A DNA stretch of 58,240 nucleotides from Qipengyuania sp. (GTDB lineage: Bacteria > Pseudomonadota > Alphaproteobacteria > Sphingomonadales > Sphingomonadaceae): assembly GCA_019745075.1 (NCBI GenBank), contig JAIETR010000012.1:1-58240 (forward strand). The letters run 5' to 3'. The number at the start of each line of letters is the position of its first letter. Within the stretch, counting starts at the first letter, position 1. Shown here piece by piece: positions 46,532 through 55,003 of this stretch. A program made the translations under genes and the position numbers. The notes under the pieces are model-generated. The model worked only from the letters and a program-made list of their open reading frames with translations. It had not been told where the DNA came from and ran no database searches.

Positions 46532-47112
46532 ATGGTGAGCTGCTGACGCCTCACGTCGCTGCTGTCGAGCTGATCAATGTAATCAGGCCGACGGTTGCCG
46601 TCTCGGTCGATATGATCTTTGTTGCTCATGCATTGCACGCGCATCCCGAAGTTCGAGAGAGGCTACGGGCCGAGGATGACGGCTACGCCGGCCGCTTCGT
46701 CCAGGAGGTCCGCCGGCACTATCCTTTCTTCCCGGCAGTCGCTGCACGGACGCGGCAGGCCTTCGAATGGAACGGATTCCAATTCCCCGAAGGCCGACGC
46801 GTTATCCTCGATCTATATGGCACCAACCAGGACTCCCGAACTTGGGAGAGGCCGGAGGAATTCGAGCCCGAACGATTCCGCCGATGGGACGGGAGCCCAT
46901 TCAATTTCATCCCGCAGGGAGGCGGGGACCACCGCGCGGATCATCGCTGTCCTGGCGAATGGATCGCGATCGAGCTGATGAAGTTGGCGGCGGAGTTCTT
47001 TGCGCGACGCACGAGCTACGACATGCCGGAACAGGATCTACGGATCGAATGGTCGCGGCTCCCCGCATTGCCGCGAAGCCGGTTTGTGATCAGCAATGTC
47101 AGGGAGATCTAA
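46528..47112 (+). pseudogene. C-terminal fragment of a CYP152-type cytochrome P450 (fatty-acid peroxygenase)
   Basis: 194 codons matching only the second half of a CYP152 P450. LINVIRPTVAVSVD resembles the I-helix with the family's Arg-Pro; QEVRRHYPFF is ExxR; FNFIPQGGGDHRADHRCPGE holds the heme Cys. The first ~220 residues are missing and the fragment begins at the ligase stop (TTG 46528 overlaps TGA), as if a deletion joined the two genes. A truncated protein might be made by coupling but would lack most of the substrate channel. Confidence 0.75.
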
Positions 47113-47127
47113 AAGGAGCAAACGTTT

Positions 47128-47325
47128 TTGCCCGAGGCGCCGTGGCGGCTTTCTTTGGTCGCGCCTCCATTCGCGCTTCTGCCGCATGGCCGGCCTATGC
47201 CAGTCCAGTGGAAGGCCAAACCAGCCTCGCAACCGGCGGCGGAACGAAAGCGCCCGCAGCGACGAACGCGCCTGGCGGTCGCTCAGCGCGTGGAGTTCGG
47301 GGAGTACCGAAGCAACAGACAATAG
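47128..47325 (+). CDS. Possible 65-aa protein of unknown function
   Basis: TTG start 47128 follows a good AAGGAG site by 9 bp. The product, MPEAPWRLSLVAPPFALLPH and a basic C-terminus, is not recognised. It could equally be chance coding in the 236-bp gap between the P450 fragment and the convergent MAPEG gene. Confidence 0.25.
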   Translation: MPEAPWRLSLVAPPFALLPHGRPMPVQWKAKPASQPAAERKRPQRRTRLAVAQRVEFGEYRSNRQ

Positions 47326-47348
47326 GCTGGTCACCGTCTTGTGAGCGA

Positions 47349-47891
47349 CTAGCGGCCGGCCAGAATCAGGCCGGCGGCCAGCACATAAGCGAAGCCGGCT
47401 GAGGCACCGGTCAGGGCCATGCCGAAGGCGCGGGCGATCGGACTCTTTGCATAGCCGATGGCAAAGGTCGCCCGGCCGAATAGATAGAGGAGAACGAGCA
47501 AGGGGATCAGTGCCAGCTCAGAACCGCGCAACACCGTCGCGAGGACGAGATGGGCGCCGACGACAAGCACCGTCTGCTCGAGTGAGTTCTGAAGCACCGC
47601 GGCGCGGACGGCGATCGCCTTGCTGGGCTCGCTATATGCAGAGCCATGGCGGTCCGCAGGCGTCCAGAACCGTCCCTGCGAAACGCCGCCCACGCAGCCT
47701 GCCAGCCAGACGAAAATCGGGAGATCCCACTTCAGCGCGAACCCGATACGATCGGCCAAGGTCATCCCGGTCGCGACGCCAACCAGGTCCGGCGGCAGCC
47801 ACCAATATCCCGCGACGAGCACTGCCGCGGCGAGCAGCACGGCGAGCGCGCTTTGCGATACGATCGACCTCTGCTCCGCATCGAACACCAT
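47349..47891 (-). CDS. MAPEG-family membrane protein
   Basis: 180 residues with four TM helices (LAVLLAAAVLVAGYWWL; LPIFVWLAGCVGG; VLVVGAHLVLATVL; LALIPLLVLLYLFGRATFAIGY). RAAVLQNSLEQTVLVVG and the YAKSPIARAFG segment are typical of MAPEG proteins, which include glutathione-dependent microsomal transferases and eicosanoid enzymes. Bacterial relatives may detoxify lipid peroxides. Start ATG 47891 has a GAGGGAG site. It lies 13 bp after the exchanger stop in the operon led by the promoter at 49545-49575. Confidence 0.8.
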   Translation of the reverse strand: MVFDAEQRSIVSQSALAVLLAAAVLVAGYWWLPPDLVGVATGMTLADRIGFALKWDLPIFVWLAGCVGGVSQGRFWTPADRHGSAYSEPSKAIAVRAAVLQNSLEQTVLVVGAHLVLATVLRGSELALIPLLVLLYLFGRATFAIGYAKSPIARAFGMALTGASAGFAYVLAAGLILAGR

Positions 47892-47904
47892 TTCTCCCTC
47901 CGTC

Positions 47905-49173
47905 TTACTCGGATACCGCAGCGTCTCGTTCCGGTGCTGTCGCGCCAATCGGGAGATGCGGCCGAAGCGCGATCCGAATGATCTGCGAGAGCCCCTGCCA
48001 GTTGATCGCAACGATCACCGCGGTCAGCGCCAGATAGCCCCAGCCGAGCCAGGTGAGGCTGCGGATGGTCAGCGCCTCGTCGTCGCGGAAAGTGAAAGCG
48101 AAGCCGACCTGAACCGAAAACAGCAAGGCAAGCGCGACCGCGCCGCGCAGCCCGAGCCGCAGGCGAAGCAGCAGCGCAAGGCCGAACAGCGACTGGGCGG
48201 CGGTGAGGAAGAACTCCTCGTGCTGGCGGGCGTCGAGCGGAAGCGCCGTCAGGCTTCCGGCGCCGACGCTCATCGCCAGCGGCAGCATTCCGACCAGCAA
48301 GGTCCACTGGTTGATCTTGTCGCTGATCATGGTGGCGAGCCCGGCGGCGGCGCGGTTCGACAGGACGAACAGGATAGCGACGGTGACGGCCGGGGCCTCG
48401 CTGGCCAGGGGCGCGAGCCACTGGATGAGCAAGAACTCGTTAATCCCGAGTACGCGCCCGGAATCGACCATCGCTTCGGCGAAGGGTTCGGCCGATACGA
48501 AAATGACGGCGGCGGCGACGATAGCCAGAGCCGCCATCAGCGACCATTGCTGTGCCGCTGGCAGCTTTTCGATCTCCGCCGCCAAGCCGGGCTCCTCCTC
48601 TTTTTCATCCCCGTCATCGACTTTCGGCAGGCTGCTCACCCGCCACAGATAGGCGGCGAAGATCGCGATCAACACGACCGCGTCCACGGGAGAAATTCTG
48701 TCCCTCAAAAGGATGGTAAAGGCGTAGAGGCTCGGCACCAGCAGGAAGACGATCTCGACGCTATTGACGGGCGCGAGCGGGATCGCCCTGCCGCGCGTGC
48801 GCCACCAATGGAGCAGCACCAGCAGCGGCCAGGCCAGGCCGACCAGCAGCCGGTTAGCGCCAGTCATGTTGGCAGCCGCATAATGGACGTAGTTGGACTC
48901 CGGCGCCTGGCCGGCACGCCAGGCGTAATAGATGTCGACCGCATATTCGGGCAGCACAGTGATGATCGCGACGACGGCGAGGATCAGACCCGCGGAGATC
49001 TGTCCTTCCGCCGTCTCGGCCCCCCAGGACAGCATGAAGCCCGCCGCGAGGATCGCGGCGCCGAACACGGCTGCGTCGATGAGCGGGTCGGGGCGCAAAC
49101 CGGTCGTCCGGAAATAGATCGCCGGAAGCATCGCGACAATGGCGATGACGATCGAGATCCAGAGCTTGCGCAT
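47905..49173 (-). CDS. Ca2+:cation antiporter (NCX/CaCA) family exchanger
   Basis: 422 residues with about 11 TM helices. Two alpha-repeats are visible: SAGLILAVVAIITVLPEYAV (about residues 60-80) and FLLIQWLAPLASEAPAVTVA (about residue 245), each with the acidic residue in the Pro-Glu or Ser-Glu position that binds cation in NCX proteins. An acidic loop between halves (KVDDGDEKEEEPG) could bind cations. In this metal locus it may move Ca2+ or another divalent ion, but selectivity cannot be read. Second gene of the operon; ATG 49173. Confidence 0.82.
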   Translation of the reverse strand: MRKLWISIVIAIVAMLPAIYFRTTGLRPDPLIDAAVFGAAILAAGFMLSWGAETAEGQISAGLILAVVAIITVLPEYAVDIYYAWRAGQAPESNYVHYAAANMTGANRLLVGLAWPLLVLLHWWRTRGRAIPLAPVNSVEIVFLLVPSLYAFTILLRDRISPVDAVVLIAIFAAYLWRVSSLPKVDDGDEKEEEPGLAAEIEKLPAAQQWSLMAALAIVAAAVIFVSAEPFAEAMVDSGRVLGINEFLLIQWLAPLASEAPAVTVAILFVLSNRAAAGLATMISDKINQWTLLVGMLPLAMSVGAGSLTALPLDARQHEEFFLTAAQSLFGLALLLRLRLGLRGAVALALLFSVQVGFAFTFRDDEALTIRSLTWLGWGYLALTAVIVAINWQGLSQIIRIALRPHLPIGATAPERDAAVSE

Positions 49174-49270
49174 CCACGGTCCTCCTTATTGGCGCACGGC
49201 AGTGTTTCGCCCAAACTCGTCAGTCTCGCGTTGGCTGGAGTTCGCCATTGCCGCAGGCGATTCCCAGCCG

Positions 49271-49486
49271 TCAGCGTTTGCTGACGTCGCTGCGCCGGAT
49301 CCAGGCATAATAGACCAGCAGCGCAAGCAGGCTCGCCCAGACGATGACGGCCGTCGTATTCAACTCGCGCGTATAGGCGATCCCTAGCAGTGTGAATTCG
49401 GTATCGGTGGCGGCCATGACCCCGTGGGTCAGAACCTGGTTGGCGGCGAACCCAGAAAGGAATTTGGCAATTTCCCTGGCGTGCAT
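49271..49486 (-). CDS. Small membrane protein (71 aa), first gene of the MerR-type operon
   Basis: One hydrophobic helix (NTTAVIVWASLLALLVYYAW) after a polar N-terminus (MHAREIAKFLSGFAANQVLT). It starts at ATG 49486 (GGAGGGC site), about 59 bp below the promoter -10, and is followed after 97 bp by the exchanger gene. Not recognised; it may be an accessory subunit of the exchanger. Confidence 0.65.
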   Translation of the reverse strand: MHAREIAKFLSGFAANQVLTHGVMAATDTEFTLLGIAYTRELNTTAVIVWASLLALLVYYAWIRRSDVSKR

Positions 49487-49544
49487 GACTGCCCTCCTTC
49501 TTCCTCACGAACGCGATGGCCGCATCTCGCGTCGCACGCTTAAC

Positions 49545-49575
49545 AGTTAACACCCTGTAGCCACTACAGAATCAA
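49545..49575 (-). promoter_or_regulatory. MerR-type promoter for small protein/exchanger/MAPEG operon
   Basis: On the minus strand: TTGATT (49570-49575), perfect dyad CTGTAGTGGCTACAG (49555-49569) and -10 TTAACT (49545-49550), with a 19-bp spacer. The dyad is identical to the one beside the regulator gene. Confidence 0.87.
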
Positions 49576-49787
49576 TCTCCTATGGTCGCCATCGGATGCT
49601 TTTTGTCCGATCGCTCGGAGCTGGCGAGGCGATCCCCTCCGTACAGGCAACAATACGGGTCGAGACCTCGCGCTACGCCGAGCGCAACAGTATCCAACCG
49701 AAACAGCCCGCCACCTGCGAGAAATACATTTGGGGCGTCGTCTGTCACGCAGACGCCTGCGTATTCAGTCTCACCCAAAGTCCGCCC

Positions 49788-49818
49788 TTGATCCTGTAGT
49801 GACTACAGGATGTAGGTT
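49788..49818 (+). promoter_or_regulatory. MerR-type promoter for the P1B ATPase operon
   Basis: TTGATC (49788-49793), perfect dyad CTGTAGTGACTACAG (49794-49808) and -10 TAGGTT (49813-49818), with a 19-bp spacer. It ends 60 bp before the ATPase start. Between this site and the divergent one at 49575 lie about 210 bp in which I see no convincing gene. Confidence 0.88.
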
Positions 49819-49878
49819 CCGGGGAGGATGAGGAATCCGCCGAGGCCAAGCCGCGAAAATGATCGCCAGGAGACGATG

Positions 49879-52800
49879 ATGAGAGCCGATACCGCAACGA
49901 TGAGCCCTTCAAGCTCACTGCGATTCAAGGTCGACGGCCTTGACTGCCAGAACGAGGTCCGCGCGCTCCGCGCCGCGGTGGGGCCGTTTGTCGGCGGAGA
50001 CGATAACCTGTCGTTCAATACTCAAGCCGGTGTCATGGAGGTGATGTCCGACGGTGCTCTGGCGGTTGACGCCATCCTGCGGGCGGTCGCGACGACCGGC
50101 ATGCAAGCGCATCTTCTAGGGGAGCCGGCGCAACCTGGACCGGCACTGGTGTTCCGGGTCGAGGGGCTCGACTGCAAGAATGAAGTCGCAACGCTCAAGC
50201 GTGAGGTTGGCCCGCTAGTCGGGGGTGAGGCGTGGCTGTCGTTCGATACGGCGAAGGGGCTTATGACGGTCGCTCCGCAGCGGCGGGCGACGGTTGACGA
50301 CATCATCAGCCGCGTCGCGCCGACCGGCATGCGTGCTTCCGCGATTAAGGACGCCGCCGCCGAAACATTGGTTTTTCGCGTTCACGGGCTCGACTGCAAG
50401 AACGAGGTGGCGGCCCTCACGCGTGAACTGGGTCCGCTCGTCGGCGAAGACAAGCTCGCGTTTGATACCACGCAGGGCATGATGACGGTGGGCCCCCAGA
50501 GCCGGGCGGCTCGTAGCGTGATCGAGGAAGCTGTAGCGCGGACGGGGATGCGCGCCGAGCCTTGGACGCCGCCTGCGGTCTCGCAGGCTGCGCCCGAGCT
50601 CTCACCAGTGTCAGAAGATGCGGCGTCCTATTGTGGCGCGGAGGTGCGGGAGGCGCTAAGTCCGCCGATCCCGACCCGCTTGCCCGGCCAGATTGTGTTC
50701 CGCATTCACGGCATGGACTGTGCCGACGAGATTGCGGCGCTGAAGCGCGAGGTTGGTCCGCTGGTCGGTGAAGACAAGCTCGCCTTCGATCTCCTCAACG
50801 GTCGCATGGCGATCGACGTGGCACCGGATGCGGCGCTCGAAGCCCGCGTTGAGAAGGCCGTTCTCCGCGCAGGTCTGCGCGCCGAGCCCTGGAACGAAGG
50901 CAGCACGAGCGAAGCCGCGCAGGCCGAAGAGCGCCGCAGACGTGTGCAGTCGCGGCTGACGACCGCAAGCGGCCTGCTTACGGCGCTCGGCTTCGCAGTC
51001 CACGCCTGGCTTGGGGGTGGCGTCATTGCGGCCTTCGAGGCCGGCGAACACGCCTTGGGGTCGACCCCGCTGCCGAGCATCGCGCTCTATACCCTCGCGG
51101 TGCTGTCTGCTGCTCGCTACGTCGCTCCCAAAGCTTGGCTCTCGGCCAAACGACTCCGTCCCGACATGAACCTGCTGATGATGGTTGCGGTCGTAGGCGC
51201 CATCGGTATCGGCGCGTGGTTTGAGGCCGCCACGGTTTCGTTCTTCTTTGCATTGGCGCTAGCGCTGGAGTCATGGAGTCTTGGTCGCGCCCGCCGGGCG
51301 GTGGCGGCTCTCATGGAGCTTGCGCCATCGACGGCGCGCGTGAAGTTCGAAGACGGCTCCGAGCGTGATGTTCCGGCGGCCGAGGTTCGGGTCGGCGCGC
51401 ACATTATCGTCCGGCCGGGAGACAAAGTGCCGCTCGACGGTCGGGTTGCCGCCGGCGAGAGCGAGGTTAACCAGGCGCCGATCACCGGTGAAAGCGTCCC
51501 GGTATTCAAGGCCGAGGGCGAGGAGGTCTTTGCCGGCACCATCAACGGCGAGGGCGCGCTCGAGGTCGTGACCACCAAGGCGGCGAACGACACGACACTC
51601 GCCCAGATTATCCGGATGGTCGGTTCGGCGCAGAGCCGGCGTGCGCCTAGTGAGCAGTGGGTGGAGAAGTTCGCGCGCGTCTACACGCCTGCGGTGATGG
51701 TGCTCGCCATTGCGATCTTTCTTGTTCCACCCCTGCTCTTGGGCGGGGCCTGGGACGTCTGGTTCTACCGGGCACTCGTGCTCTTGGTGATCGCTTGCCC
51801 CTGCGCCCTCGTGATTTCGACGCCAGTGACGATCGTGGCGGCGCTTGCTGGCGCCGCGAAGCAGGGCGTCCTGGTGAAGGGCGGTACGCACCTCGAGACA
51901 CCTGCGCATCTCAAAGCCATTGCCATGGACAAGACGGGAACCCTCACCGAAGGGCGGCCGCAGGTCGTCGAGATAGTGCCGCTTGGCGGTCGCAGCGAGA
52001 TGGAGCTTCTCGGCTTGGCCGCTGCCCTTGAAGCACGCAGCGCGCATCCGATCGCTCGGGCCATCCTGGCGAAAGCCGCCGAACTCAAGATCGCCGCCGA
52101 GCCTGCCGAGGCTGTCCAAGCCATGATGGGCCGAGGCGTCACGGGCCGAGTGGCCGGCCGCGAAATGTGGCTCGGCTCGCGCCGCTACCTTGAGGAGCGG
52201 GCTATCAGCTCAGACGGAGTTCTGCAGCGGGCCGATGCACTTTCGAGCGCCGGTCGCACCATCGTCGCGGTCGGTGACGGTCAGGAGGTCTGGGGGCTCG
52301 TCGCCGTTGCCGATGCGGTCAGGCAGGAAGCGAAGGACATTGTCACGGCGCTTCACCGCGCCGGCATCGAGCATGTCGTGATGCTCACGGGAGACAACCG
52401 CGCGACAGCGGAGGCGATTGCGAAGCAGACGGGCATCGACGAGGTCCTGGCGGAGCTGCTGCCCGGTGACAAAGTGGCCGCGGTCGAGGATCTGGTGCGG
52501 CGCTACGGGTCGGTCGCCATGGTTGGAGACGGAGTCAATGATGCTCCCGCGATGGGACGTGCCAACCTTGGCATCGCGATGGGCGCCATGGGTAGCGATG
52601 CCGCCATCGAGACGGCCGATGTGGCGCTCATGGCGGACGATCTGTCGAGGCTTCCCTGGCTGGTGCGCCATTCACGGGCGACGCTCGCCGTTATCCGGCA
52701 GAACGTCGCGTTTTCAATCTTCGTGAAGCTCGTGTTCACGGCGCTGACGGTGATTGGTCTTGCGTCGCTGTGGGGCGCCATCGCGGCTGATGTCGGTGCA

Positions 52801-52944
52801 TCGCTGCTGGTCGTACTCAATGGCCTGCGCCTGCTCAACCGTGGCCAGACGACGATTGAGCGCGGCGGGCCTTCGATGGGTTCGCGAGCTCCGGCCCCCG
52901 GGCACCATGCGCCCACGCTCGTTGCGCCACGCCCGGCGCGCTAA
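49879..52944 (+). CDS. P1B-2-type Zn/Cd/Pb-transporting ATPase with four CxxE-type HMA domains
   Basis: 1021 residues. Four N-terminal HMA-like repeats with single-Cys motifs: DCQNE (Cys23), DCKNE (Cys99), DCKNE (Cys173) and DCADE (Cys281), not the usual CxxC. The core has ITGESVPV, the membrane CPC (about Cys640-Pro-Cys), DKTGTLTEGRP (Asp684 phosphorylated), a Ser-x-His-Pro (ARSAHPIA), GDGVNDAPAM and the last-helix ADVGASLLVVLNGLRLL. CPC and DxG fit Zn2+/Cd2+/Pb2+ export. Start 49879 sits after CCAGGAG (49876 or 49828 possible). First gene of the operon with lspA and the lipid genes. Confidence 0.92.
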   Translation: MRADTATMSPSSSLRFKVDGLDCQNEVRALRAAVGPFVGGDDNLSFNTQAGVMEVMSDGALAVDAILRAVATTGMQAHLLGEPAQPGPALVFRVEGLDCKNEVATLKREVGPLVGGEAWLSFDTAKGLMTVAPQRRATVDDIISRVAPTGMRASAIKDAAAETLVFRVHGLDCKNEVAALTRELGPLVGEDKLAFDTTQGMMTVGPQSRAARSVIEEAVARTGMRAEPWTPPAVSQAAPELSPVSEDAASYCGAEVREALSPPIPTRLPGQIVFRIHGMDCADEIAALKREVGPLVGEDKLAFDLLNGRMAIDVAPDAALEARVEKAVLRAGLRAEPWNEGSTSEAAQAEERRRRVQSRLTTASGLLTALGFAVHAWLGGGVIAAFEAGEHALGSTPLPSIALYTLAVLSAARYVAPKAWLSAKRLRPDMNLLMMVAVVGAIGIGAWFEAATVSFFFALALALESWSLGRARRAVAALMELAPSTARVKFEDGSERDVPAAEVRVGAHIIVRPGDKVPLDGRVAAGESEVNQAPITGESVPVFKAEGEEVFAGTINGEGALEVVTTKAANDTTLAQIIRMVGSAQSRRAPSEQWVEKFARVYTPAVMVLAIAIFLVPPLLLGGAWDVWFYRALVLLVIACPCALVISTPVTIVAALAGAAKQGVLVKGGTHLETPAHLKAIAMDKTGTLTEGRPQVVEIVPLGGRSEMELLGLAAALEARSAHPIARAILAKAAELKIAAEPAEAVQAMMGRGVTGRVAGREMWLGSRRYLEERAISSDGVLQRADALSSAGRTIVAVGDGQEVWGLVAVADAVRQEAKDIVTALHRAGIEHVVMLTGDNRATAEAIAKQTGIDEVLAELLPGDKVAAVEDLVRRYGSVAMVGDGVNDAPAMGRANLGIAMGAMGSDAAIETADVALMADDLSRLPWLVRHSRATLAVIRQNVAFSIFVKLVFTALTVIGLASLWGAIAADVGASLLVVLNGLRLLNRGQTTIERGGPSMGSRAPAPGHHAPTLVAPRPAR

Positions 52945-52982
52945 ACATGCCATCCGAAGCTAGACATGAGGACGTATTGACT

Positions 52983-53513
52983 GTGCAATCTGGAACCTTG
53001 CTCGGACGAGCTGCGCTGGCTGGCGCCGCCCTTGCCATCGCTCTCGCTATCGACTTCGTCTCGAAATGGCTGATCGTCAACATTGTGATGGTGCCGCCGC
53101 GCACGATCGAGATCGCACCCTTTTTCAATCTCACACTCGGTTTCAACACTGGCGTCAGCTTCGGGATGTTCCGCGAGCTTTTCTTGGAGCAACCACTGTT
53201 GCTCGCCGCGATCATGGCGGCGATCGCGGCGGGCCTGTTTGTCTGGGCCCTGAGAACCACACGGCGGATCGAGACATTCGCCTTGGGCCTGGTTGCCGGC
53301 GGTGCTGCAGGCAATGTGGTGGACCGGGTGCTTCACGGTGCTGTGACCGATTTTCTCGATCTCCACGTTGGCGATTGGCACTGGCCCGCCTTCAACATGG
53401 CGGACGTCATGATCACGGCCGGCGTCGTTCTGCTGCTTACGGGCTCCCTTTGGCCAGCGCGATCAACGGTCTCGATTGCGGAGAGGCCGGGGAGATCGAG
53501 ATTCACGGGTTGA
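52983..53513 (+). CDS. lspA: Lipoprotein signal peptidase (LspA), in metal operon
   Basis: 176 residues, four TM helices. Catalytic Asp motifs GGAAGNVVDRVLHGAVTDF and FNMADVMITAG, and FFNLTLGFNTGVSFGMF before them, are the LspA signature. LspA removes signal peptides of lipoproteins. A second copy in a metal-resistance operon recalls pbrC of lead-resistance loci. GTG 52983 (AGGACG upstream) gives usual length; ATG 52947, 2 bp after the ATPase stop, would add 12 residues and may be used by coupling. Confidence 0.88.
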   Translation: MQSGTLLGRAALAGAALAIALAIDFVSKWLIVNIVMVPPRTIEIAPFFNLTLGFNTGVSFGMFRELFLEQPLLLAAIMAAIAAGLFVWALRTTRRIETFALGLVAGGAAGNVVDRVLHGAVTDFLDLHVGDWHWPAFNMADVMITAGVVLLLTGSLWPARSTVSIAERPGRSRFTG

Positions 53514-53548
53514 GCTTCACAAGACATAAACAGGAAAGGACCCATTCC

Positions 53549-53887
53549 ATGTCAAACACACCGATAGCCGCCCCTCAATCGAGACCCTCGGGCATGTTGT
53601 GCCCTCACTGCAAGGTCGATCTCGTCATGGCCGATCGCCAGGGTATCGAGATCGACTATTGCCCCAGTTGCCGGGGTGTCTGGCTCGACCGTGGCGAACT
53701 CGACAAGATCATCGAGCGCAGCGCCGCATATGACGCGCCTGCGCCCGTACCACAAGGGACGAGCCCGCAGGACGACTACCCGAATCAAGGCGGCCGCCGC
53801 GACCGAGACGGTTACGGTCGTCGCGATGATTACGGTGATCGCGGGCACCGGGGCCGCCGCGGGTTCCTTGCAGAGTTGTTCGACTGA
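53549..53887 (+). CDS. Zinc-ribbon (zf-TFIIB-like) protein with Gly/Arg/Asp-rich tail
   Basis: 112 residues. Zinc ribbon made of MLCPHCKVDLVMADRQG and IDYCPSCRGVWLDRGELDKI (two CxxC pairs, the second in the typical CPxCxGxWLDxGEL form of zf-TFIIB proteins). The C-terminus (about residues 75-107) is a low-complexity tail of R, D, G and Y, probably disordered and possibly RNA-binding. Good AGGAAAGGA site; follows lspA by 35 bp. It could also buffer metal through its Cys residues. Confidence 0.75.
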   Translation: MSNTPIAAPQSRPSGMLCPHCKVDLVMADRQGIEIDYCPSCRGVWLDRGELDKIIERSAAYDAPAPVPQGTSPQDDYPNQGGRRDRDGYGRRDDYGDRGHRGRRGFLAELFD

Positions 53888-54076
53888 TCGGAGCGACTGA
53901 CGCGATCGTCCGGACGCGTGTGCTCGCGGCGCCAATTCGTGGATTTAAGATCTCGATCGGCACTGGCGCCAGCCTTCAACATCTGGCCACGAGACGCCCC
54001 ACAAAATTGTTGTTGTCTCGCGACGGCTACCGCGATGCGAGGCAACGCCGGTCGATTGGCGTTCGGGAACTATTGG

Positions 54077-55003
54077 ATGAATCAAACTACTAAGAGGCGC
54101 GCGCTTCTGTTCTTGAATCCGCGAAGCCGCAGCGGTGGTGATCGCGCGCCGCATGCCGCCATCCAGCAGCTTGAGCGTAGCGGATTCATCTTGACGCGCG
54201 CGCACTGTGCTCAGTCGACAGATTTAAGCCGCGAGGTCATCCGGCATGCGCATGAGGTCGATCTCGTGATCGTCGGCGGCGGCGATGGGACTGTCAACGC
54301 CGTGCTCAAGGGGGTGCTGGAAACCGGGTTGCCGCTCGGCATCTTACCGTTAGGCACCGCGAACGACCTTGCCCGGACACTTGGCATTGCGAGTCACCCT
54401 GCAGCGGCGGCGGCGATCATCGCCGCGGGAAGCACGCGTCGGATCGACGTTGGCCAAGTCAACGACCAGTTCTTCGTCAATGTCGCAAGCATGGGGTTGA
54501 GCGTTGAGCTCGCGCGTCGGATGACCGGCAATCTGAAGCGGCATTTGGGGCGGCTTAGCTATCCGCTGGCTGCTATAAAGACGGTGCTTTACACGAAGCC
54601 GTTCACAGCCGAGGTGGCCACTGCCGATCGCACGATCCAGCTACGAAGTCTTCAGATCGCAGTCGGGAATGGTGTTTATTACGGTGGCGGCATGGCCGTC
54701 TACGAGGCCGCCGAGATCGATGACCGATGCCTCGACTTTTACAGTGTTGCGCCGCGACAATTTTGGCAATGGCCACTTTTCCTGACGGCATTCTGGCGCG
54801 GTCGTAACCGAAATCTGGTCGGTATGCGGGCTTTCTGCAGCCCTGGTCCACTCGAGATCCGGACCGACCCGCCGCTGCCGGTCAACACCGACGGGGAAAT
54901 CACGACAACGACGCCTGCCCGCTTCAAGCTCTTGCCGGGTGTATTGTCCGTCTTCGTGCCAGCGGGCCCACGCCCAAATGGTAAACTAGAGGAGCCTGCA
55001 TGA
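54077..55003 (+). CDS. Diacylglycerol-kinase-like lipid kinase (YegS/BmrU family)
   Basis: 308 residues. LFLNPRSRSGG, then VGGGDGTVNAVLKGVLETGL (GGDGT catalytic motif, about residue 65) and LPLGTANDLARTLG form the DAGK catalytic domain; VNTDGEI near the end is the second metal site. These kinases phosphorylate diacylglycerol or related lipids to phosphatidate. ATG 54077 is used; the frame is open 159 bp upstream, but that stretch has no start with a ribosome site. Stop overlaps uppP by 4 bp. Confidence 0.85.
   Translation: MNQTTKRRALLFLNPRSRSGGDRAPHAAIQQLERSGFILTRAHCAQSTDLSREVIRHAHEVDLVIVGGGDGTVNAVLKGVLETGLPLGILPLGTANDLARTLGIASHPAAAAAIIAAGSTRRIDVGQVNDQFFVNVASMGLSVELARRMTGNLKRHLGRLSYPLAAIKTVLYTKPFTAEVATADRTIQLRSLQIAVGNGVYYGGGMAVYEAAEIDDRCLDFYSVAPRQFWQWPLFLTAFWRGRNRNLVGMRAFCSPGPLEIRTDPPLPVNTDGEITTTTPARFKLLPGVLSVFVPAGPRPNGKLEEPA

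Noticed and set aside
49579..49799. Small open frames (65-70 codons) on both strands between the two divergent MerR-type promoters
   Set aside because: They overlap the promoters, have no ribosome sites and encode no recognisable sequence.
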